From the NCBI GenBank assembly GCA_027596945.1, contig JADGJH010000849.1:1-13821 (forward strand): a stretch of DNA of 13,821 bases, given 5' to 3'. Positions 8,767 to 13,821 of the stretch are shown piece after piece. A program made the translations under genes and the position numbers. The stretch is from Physocladia obscura. Lineage: Eukaryota; Chytridiomycota; Chytridiomycetes; Chytridiales; Chytriomycetaceae. The notes below the pieces were generated by a model that had not been told where the DNA came from, did no database searches, and was given only the letters and a program-made list of their open reading frames with translations. Numbering within the stretch: position 1 is the first letter of the stretch; the number at the start of each line of letters is the position of its first letter.

Positions 8767-11700
8767 ATGAGAGTTTGGATGATTGCAACGGCAAGTTTTG
8801 CAGTGAGTCGACGGAGAAACAATAATACATAACTAATCCAATCGAATGGACGAATCTTTTCCACCACGAAGGCTTGCGTTGCAACGGTAGCTAGATTGTC
8901 GTCACATCGACAGAGCCAAAATTCAATATACATAATCGACAATGAAACACCACAGCTTCCGGCTGAATGGGAGGTACGCTTGCACTATTAAGCCGCCGAA
9001 TTAAATTTCCGCTGCTCACAGCTAATAGTTCTGGTCTGCAGGTTCTGGGTCCTTTTGCAATGGGTGCGCGTGAACTGGGTGTTGATCCTCTCTCAGCATA
9101 CGGCAAGTTGCTTATTGATTTTCTACTCACGCGTATTCATTCCGTCATCGTTGAATAGGCGGCTTTGAGGCTATTCCATTTTCGGCAACGGATAGATATC
9201 CATCTGAACTTGCCGACAATGGTTTTGTTAAGTGGATGAAGGTTAATACAAACCGGGATCAAACTGTCGGTCCGGTTAATTTTGATAATGTCAGATGGGA
9301 CTTTAATCAAGAACCTTTTGGTTTGTATTATCGCACTTCATGGTTTCTGGTTTATCAAATTTGTACAGGTTGGACGTCTTTACATCATGCCACGTACTTC
9401 AGAGGCTCATTTATTGTTCCAAACGCTGGAATATATATTGTCAGTTTCGATCATGTTGTATCTTACAAAATCGATGATAAAGCTTTCGTGGGAAATGTGT
9501 ATGGATTCAAACATGCCTCTGGAACGGCGATGTATCTGGAATCTGGCTTGCATAAACTGTATATCTGTGCTGTCATGGATGTACGCTTATTTGGAGGGTA
9601 ACAGCTTTTACGTGTTGCTGATCCGTCCTCACAAAAATTTTCAGAGCCGTACCACCAAAAGTTATATTCACAGGAAACTTTGATTTCGTTGATCAAAGCA
9701 CATCTTCTCGTAATATCGTTTTATTTAATGATGATTCTATTATTCCCGAAGTGCTTGACGAAAAGCTTGTTACACCATATTTTTCTCTGACGGTTATGAA
9801 CACATACGTCGAGAATATTGTTTGGGAATCGAATGGAACGAATATCAATGAAGACTTTTTCAATTCCTCCAATCAAATCGATCAGTTTGGCGAACTGACT
9901 TTGGGTCAACAACAAGAGTCTGGCTCCGGTTGGGTTCAAATTCTTGGTGTCCGTGCTGTTGCGAATGGTGAAACTCCGGTAATTGACAGCATAAAACACT
10001 ATTGAAGAAGTTAATAATAATAATAAATATATACATATATTTTGAAGATAAAAGCAGAAATTCCGGTATTATTCAGTTTAAAGCTTGCTCCTGGTCAAAT
10101 TTACCCACTTCCAATCGACGTTGATTTCAAAGCCGAACAATTGGATGGTACAGTCTTGTCATCGGTATACTTTTTTCTTGACCTGTATGACTTGGATACG
10201 AAGGAAAGATTTCAAATACAAAGCTCTATCTTCGAACTTCAATCTCGTGTATGGGGTGATCCATACAAAATAACGTTTATGGATTATGATAATTCGGTTC
10301 ACTACGGTGCGCCTTTTTTTTTATTGCTTGTTTGTTACCTTTCGTTTAAAAAATCAAAATAAGCGATGGCTGTCCCACCAAAAAATCCGTGTTCGAGTAT
10401 TGGACGTGCGGATTGCCCTGTAATTTTGGCTCTTCACGGGTGCATTTTGAAATATTCACATACTACGAACTGAACAAGGAAAAAAAAACACACAAACAAT
10501 ACATTATTAGGGCTGGTGTAGAAGCTGAAAATCCCTCCTGGACAGAAGCATATAAACGTCAAGAATTTGCTTGGGTTTGCATAATTCTAGTATACACCAA
10601 TTCCACACTGATATTATACATTCAGATACTGTTTCCAACTGGAAGAACGCCTTGGTGTATAAAAACGAAACTATTCAATTTACTTTTGTGTATTAACCGA
10701 CTTTCAGGGGGTTTGATTGGCACGGACCTTCTAATTTAAACGTAGAAGCTGCTTTGCATACTTTGACACATCTTCATGGAGTCCCACCACTGTTTGCGGA
10801 AACGCTTGGTGTAAATCCAAATAAGCTGATATATAGCGGTTTGAAAATTTAATTTTTTAATATATTTCTATTAATTTTTTTTAATATATTTTTATTTACA
10901 GGTCACAGTAACGGAGGTCAAGGGGCCTGGTGGATGGCTTCCCATTATCCTGATCGTGCTTTAGCCGGTAACATCTTTTTCTTGCAATTTTAACTCTGAT
11001 GGGTCGGAAATATAGCTATGCCGGCTTCAGGATATATGAAAATTCAATTTTACACACCTTACTATATGCGTGTTGGAGATGCCTACACTGATCCGATTTT
11101 CAGAGCAGTAAGCTAAATATTCATTTTTGCAATTTTGACTCACGTAATCCAAAGATCATGGAGTCTTCAATTGCAGAGAACGATATTGACATGTATGCTG
11201 CAAATATGGTAGGCATATCACAAATGGCTTGCATGATTGTGACAAATTCACTATTAGGCTGGTATCCCTATTTTGGCTCGCACTGGGGCTGCTGATGATA
11301 ATGTTCCTCCACTCAACACTCGTCGTATTGTAAGACTTGTAAACGAATGGAACCGCAATCCAAACTCTGTTGAGTAAGTGTGCCGTTAAAAAGTGAAAAT
11401 TTGATTTAATTATGGAAAAGTTTGTCGGAGGTTCATGGTCAGGGTCATTGGTTTTCCGGAATCATGAATGATGATGACTTGAATGATTTTTTGTCATCAA
11501 ATTTGGATCCAGAAAGAAATCCCGGACTTCTTCTTCCGCCTTTACCAGAGGCATTCACAATCAGTACTTTGAATCCCGGTTCTACTGGAAGTAAAGGCGG
11601 TTTAAAAATTTTGCAGCTTGAGGTTCCATTCAGGTTTGTTGATTTCGGTCAAATCGCACGATATTTGTTGTAAAAATAGGTTATATCTAGGCTTGCGCAT

Positions 11701-12794
11701 ATTCGCATTCACCGAGAAGGAAACCATTGGATTTTGAATACTAGCAACGTGAGGAGATTCGGATTTTTGAAAGATGAACGAGTTAACATTGCTTCATGGG
11801 AAATTGATGGTATGTCATTCAATGAGCCTCCTAAAATCGGTCCATCGTATTTGCGAATTGAAGGAGAACAAGAATGGAAGGTTGGTTTGGAATACTCTGC
11901 TGTTGTTACTTAGTTTGTACATTTTTGTTCCCAGCCCGTTCCTGATTTGCTTTGGATCAGTGAAGAACGATACTGGAGTACATATGGACCGGCTGCCCAG
12001 ATTTTGAATCATCCATTTCTGGTCGTTGTTCCATCAAATCCCAAAGTGATTAGTGCTTCAACTTACCAGCGAAACGCTCGTCTCATTGCGACATCTTGGT
12101 ACTTGTATGGCCGTGGCGGAACTCAAATCATCCGAGACATCGATGTGCGTGACGGAATTGCTGCCAAGTATCATTTAATTGTCTTGGGAGGGCCTGAAGA
12201 CAATTTGTTTACGAAACGGAGAGAAACAGAAGGTGGGACGGAGAATACCAAGTTAGTTAAGTTCCTTGAAGGGGGTGGATATCAAATTCACAACAGAAAA
12301 TACCAGGCAAAAGGAACAGGTTTATTTTCATTGATTTTTTGGACTTCCTGACAATTGCTGACAAATAATTTTATTAGGAATGCTCTTTTTGGCACCGTCA
12401 CCAACTCGCACACTCATGGGGATGTTTATTACTGGAATTGATGAAATTGGATTCAAAAGAGCAGTTTGGACAATTCCCTTCCGAACAGGACTTATGGTTC
12501 CAGACTACCTTGTGTAAGTTTTTGGTTAATATTTGGTGTTATTTTTTCGATTTTTTGATTTTTTGATTTTTTGTTTCGTTCTGTGTCGGCGATGAATATG
12601 GTGATCCGGCGACTGGATGGACAGCCGGAGAAGGAAATCCGTTTGGCGGTGCAGGAACAAAAGGCACAGGGGGGGTATTTGCTGCGGGTTTCTGGAATAA
12701 TTTGTGAGTCAAAATAGTATCAATTGAATACATTCGAGATAACCGAAATAAAACTAGCTGGGAATTCGATCCAAGATGCGGCTACTTGAAATGA
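8767..12794 (+). CDS. Secreted alpha/beta hydrolase, prolyl-oligopeptidase (S9)-like
   Basis: The model is join(8767..8802, 8872..8973, 9042..9102, 9159..9320, 9369..9597, 9645..9978, 10048..10306, 10364..10439, 10511..10574, 10626..10654, 10708..10838, 10902..10967, 11016..11107, 11155..11208, 11258..11373, 11421..11633, 11691..11880, 11935..12319, 12378..12513, 12584..12703, 12758..12794): 21 exons, 963 residues. Residues 1-19 (MRVWMIATASFA plus exon 2) form a signal peptide, so the product should enter the secretory pathway. An N-terminal region holds EVLGPFAMG (46-54) and DVRLFGG. The catalytic domain starts near ALHGAG (417-422). The likely nucleophile is Ser497 in GHSNGGQG, the acid Asp578 in TGAADDNVPP, and the base His613 in GQGHW. 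The C-terminal region ends FWEFDPRCGYLK. I recognise this as a large fungal family of unknown substrate; peptidase and esterase are both possible. Exon 1-2 and exon 18-19 junctions are the least certain. Confidence 0.8.
9103..9158 (+). other. GC-AG intron in the hydrolase gene
   Basis: The donor reads TACG|GCAAGT, the classic context of a GC donor, and the acceptor is GAATAG at 9158. Splicing gives SAYGGFEAIPF, with the family-typical YGGF at the junction. No GT donor nearby keeps both the frame and this motif. Length is 56 nt. Confidence 0.8.
9321..9368 (+). other. 48-nt in-frame intron without stop codon
   Basis: GTTTGT...TTGTACAG has a length divisible by three and contains no stop in the reading frame, so a six-frame scan shows one uninterrupted ORF across it. 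Removal joins EPFG directly to WTSLHHATYFRG, which fits the family better than the hydrophobic insert it would otherwise encode. Retention would add 16 residues without truncation. Confidence 0.65.
12514..12583 (+). other. Non-canonical GT-TG intron in the hydrolase gene
   Basis: A strong donor, CTTGT|GTAAGT, follows VPDYLV. No AG occurs from after the donor until 12625-12626 (GACAG), and that one breaks the frame. The coding sequence resumes in the expected frame (GDEYGD ... GVFAAGFWNN). An acceptor ending TTCTG at 12583 gives DYLV-VGDEYGD with matching phase, and it differs from a normal TTCAG by one base. The intron holds three copies of GATTTTTT at about 12549-12572. Without splicing, TAA at 12515-12517 would cut about 54 residues from the C-terminus. 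Confidence 0.6.
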
Positions 12795-12819
12795 ATGGAA
12801 GTTATTTAGGGAAAAAAAA

Positions 12820-12825
12820 AATAAA
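12820..12825 (+). terminator. Possible poly(A) signal of the hydrolase gene
   Basis: AATAAA lies 26 bases after the hydrolase stop codon (12792-12794), at the end of an A-tract. It sits inside the 72-bp gap to the convergent membrane-protein gene, so the 3' untranslated regions of the two genes probably overlap. Fungal poly(A) signals are loose, so this is a suggestion only. Confidence 0.35.
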
Positions 12826-12866
12826 ACAATCATATAAATCAGATCATCGACAATCGTTATCATCAG

Positions 12867-13720
12867 TCAGTCTTTATTCCCTTGATGCCATTTTTTTCCA
12901 GAATTGACGCGATACTGCACAACAACTCCAAGAAGCGCGAGAACAAGAACCGACACGCTCAGCGCAATAACTTTCGGATTAACAACAAAAACACGAACGG
13001 ACCCAGCATCACCGGAACTCCCGCCCAAAAATAACTCACTGGCTTGCACAAAACCGGCATGGGCAAAGCAATCGACGCCAAAACAAAAAGAGTAAGCGCC
13101 GACAAAACTGGTTGCGATAATAACAGCGTGTTTTTCGAGAAAGAATGCGGCGATTGCGCCGAGGACACATAGAACTGCGATAAATATAGTGCGGTTTGTG
13201 CCGGATTCGATCACGCCAAGATCTTTCCAGCCGAGAATAAAGAGGGATAGGAAGAGGCCTCCGACGACGCCAATTATTACCAGGCCGAGTTTGATGAGGC
13301 ATAGTACCATGCTTCCACCTTTTTTTTTTTTAAAATAATAAATATTTATGCTGTATAACTATATATTTTTTGGTTACATATTATGCCAACCGCACCAGAC
13401 CCATACATGACAACATTACTATCAGACGGATATCCACCAACGGGTCGGAAATGTACCAAACCCGAATATCCAACCACAGCCCCAAAAATAAACCCCATCA
13501 AAAACATTGTTGGTTTGAACAGTTTGAATCCAAGAACTAGAAAGTACTGGGGTTGATTATTATAATTTAATTTAATTTGTTTTTATTTTTGTTTTTATTT
13601 TTGCTGTTGCTGTTAATAATAGAAATACATAAATATTTTTGCTTGAGTACTCAACAAATCCTATTGCGAGTGTAATTGCACCGAGGATTCCATCGTTTGC
13701 AGTAATGTCAGTGATTACAT
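12867..13720 (-). CDS. TM7S3/TM198-like (DUF4203) multi-pass membrane protein, 5' partial
   Basis: The readable model is complement(12867..13318, 13378..13546, 13656..13720), about 227 residues up to the stop, with the N-terminus not found. Seven hydrophobic segments can be counted: ILGAITLAIGFYFLVLGF, TMFLMGFIFGAVVGY, VVMYGSGAVGIIC running into the next exon, LGLVIIGVVGGLFLSLFILGW, TIFIAVLCVLGAIAAFFL, ATSFVGAYSFCFGVDCF and VIALSVSVLVLALLGVVV. GFKLFKPTMFLMGF and GAYSFCFGVDCFAHAGF match the glycine-rich pattern I know from fungal TM7S3/TM198-like proteins; the substrate or partner is unknown. The ATG at 13310 is internal, because the frame continues through an intron (13377-13319) into the preceding TM segment. 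That intron has an A-rich acceptor. The donor before 13546 is either 13655 (best protein fit) or 13628. A signal-peptide exon is expected further right, possibly outside the window. Confidence 0.7.
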
Positions 13721-13803
13721 CTAATGCCCGACCATATATGTTCAAAAAACGCGAGAAAAAAGGATTAATAAAAGTTTGATTACTATTTTAAGTATTATTA
13801 TAC

Positions 13804-13821
13804 TTTTTTTTTTTTTTTTTT
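13804..13821. repeat. T homopolymer at the window end
   Basis: The last 18 bases are all T. This may be a genuine homopolymer or the point where an assembly stopped. It leaves the upstream exon(s) and promoter of the membrane-protein gene unseen. Confidence 0.7.

Noticed and set aside
11674..11680. Earlier acceptor AAAATAG for hydrolase exon 16
   Set aside because: It puts the following sequence out of frame; the AG at 11689-11690 gives VPFRLAHIRIH in phase.
12584..12718. Alternative open frame through exon 19 of the hydrolase
   Set aside because: It is open but lacks the family C-terminal pattern; the frame giving GVFAAGFWNN and ending GYLK is the fitting one.

Overview
This is eukaryotic nuclear DNA, most likely from a zoosporic, chytrid-like fungus. 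Four protein genes have many short introns (mostly 47-71 nt). Three of them belong to families familiar from fungi: a VASt-domain (LAM/Ysp-type) protein, a large secreted alpha/beta hydrolase, and a TM7S3/TM198-like membrane protein. The fourth resembles C11orf65/MFI, which I associate with lineages that keep cilia or flagella. The organism assignment is inference; no rRNA or marker gene is present.

Layout. Positions 1 to about 3,400 hold no intact gene. They contain a decayed Ty3/gypsy retrotransposon end on the minus strand (integrase C-terminus with a chromodomain-like tail, about 543-1243), its probable LTR, an inverted copy of part of that LTR, a 20-bp minisatellite, and nearly 2 kb almost without CpG. 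Next is a six-exon minus-strand gene for a three-IQ-motif, C11orf65-like protein (3452-5768). A 146-bp gap separates it from a divergent plus-strand VASt gene with one 48-nt intron (5915-8644). Only 122 bp later comes a 21-exon plus-strand gene for a signal-peptide-bearing, prolyl-oligopeptidase-like alpha/beta hydrolase (8767-12794). It faces, across 72 bp, a minus-strand seven-TM TM7S3/TM198-like gene (12867 to about 13720), whose 5' end is not resolved. The window closes on a T homopolymer.

The exon models were built by hand from splice signals, reading phase and remembered family patterns. The hydrolase phases sum to a 963-residue reading frame. Two of its introns break the GT-AG rule: one is GC-AG, and one has no usable AG and fits only a TG acceptor.

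The genes do not form an obvious pathway. They are ordinary closely packed fungal genes beside a methylation-eroded transposon graveyard. I see no defence system, CRISPR array, biosynthetic cluster or other clearly new multi-gene system. The most unusual items are the GT-TG intron, the sharp CpG desert and the VASt protein without a visible GRAM domain.
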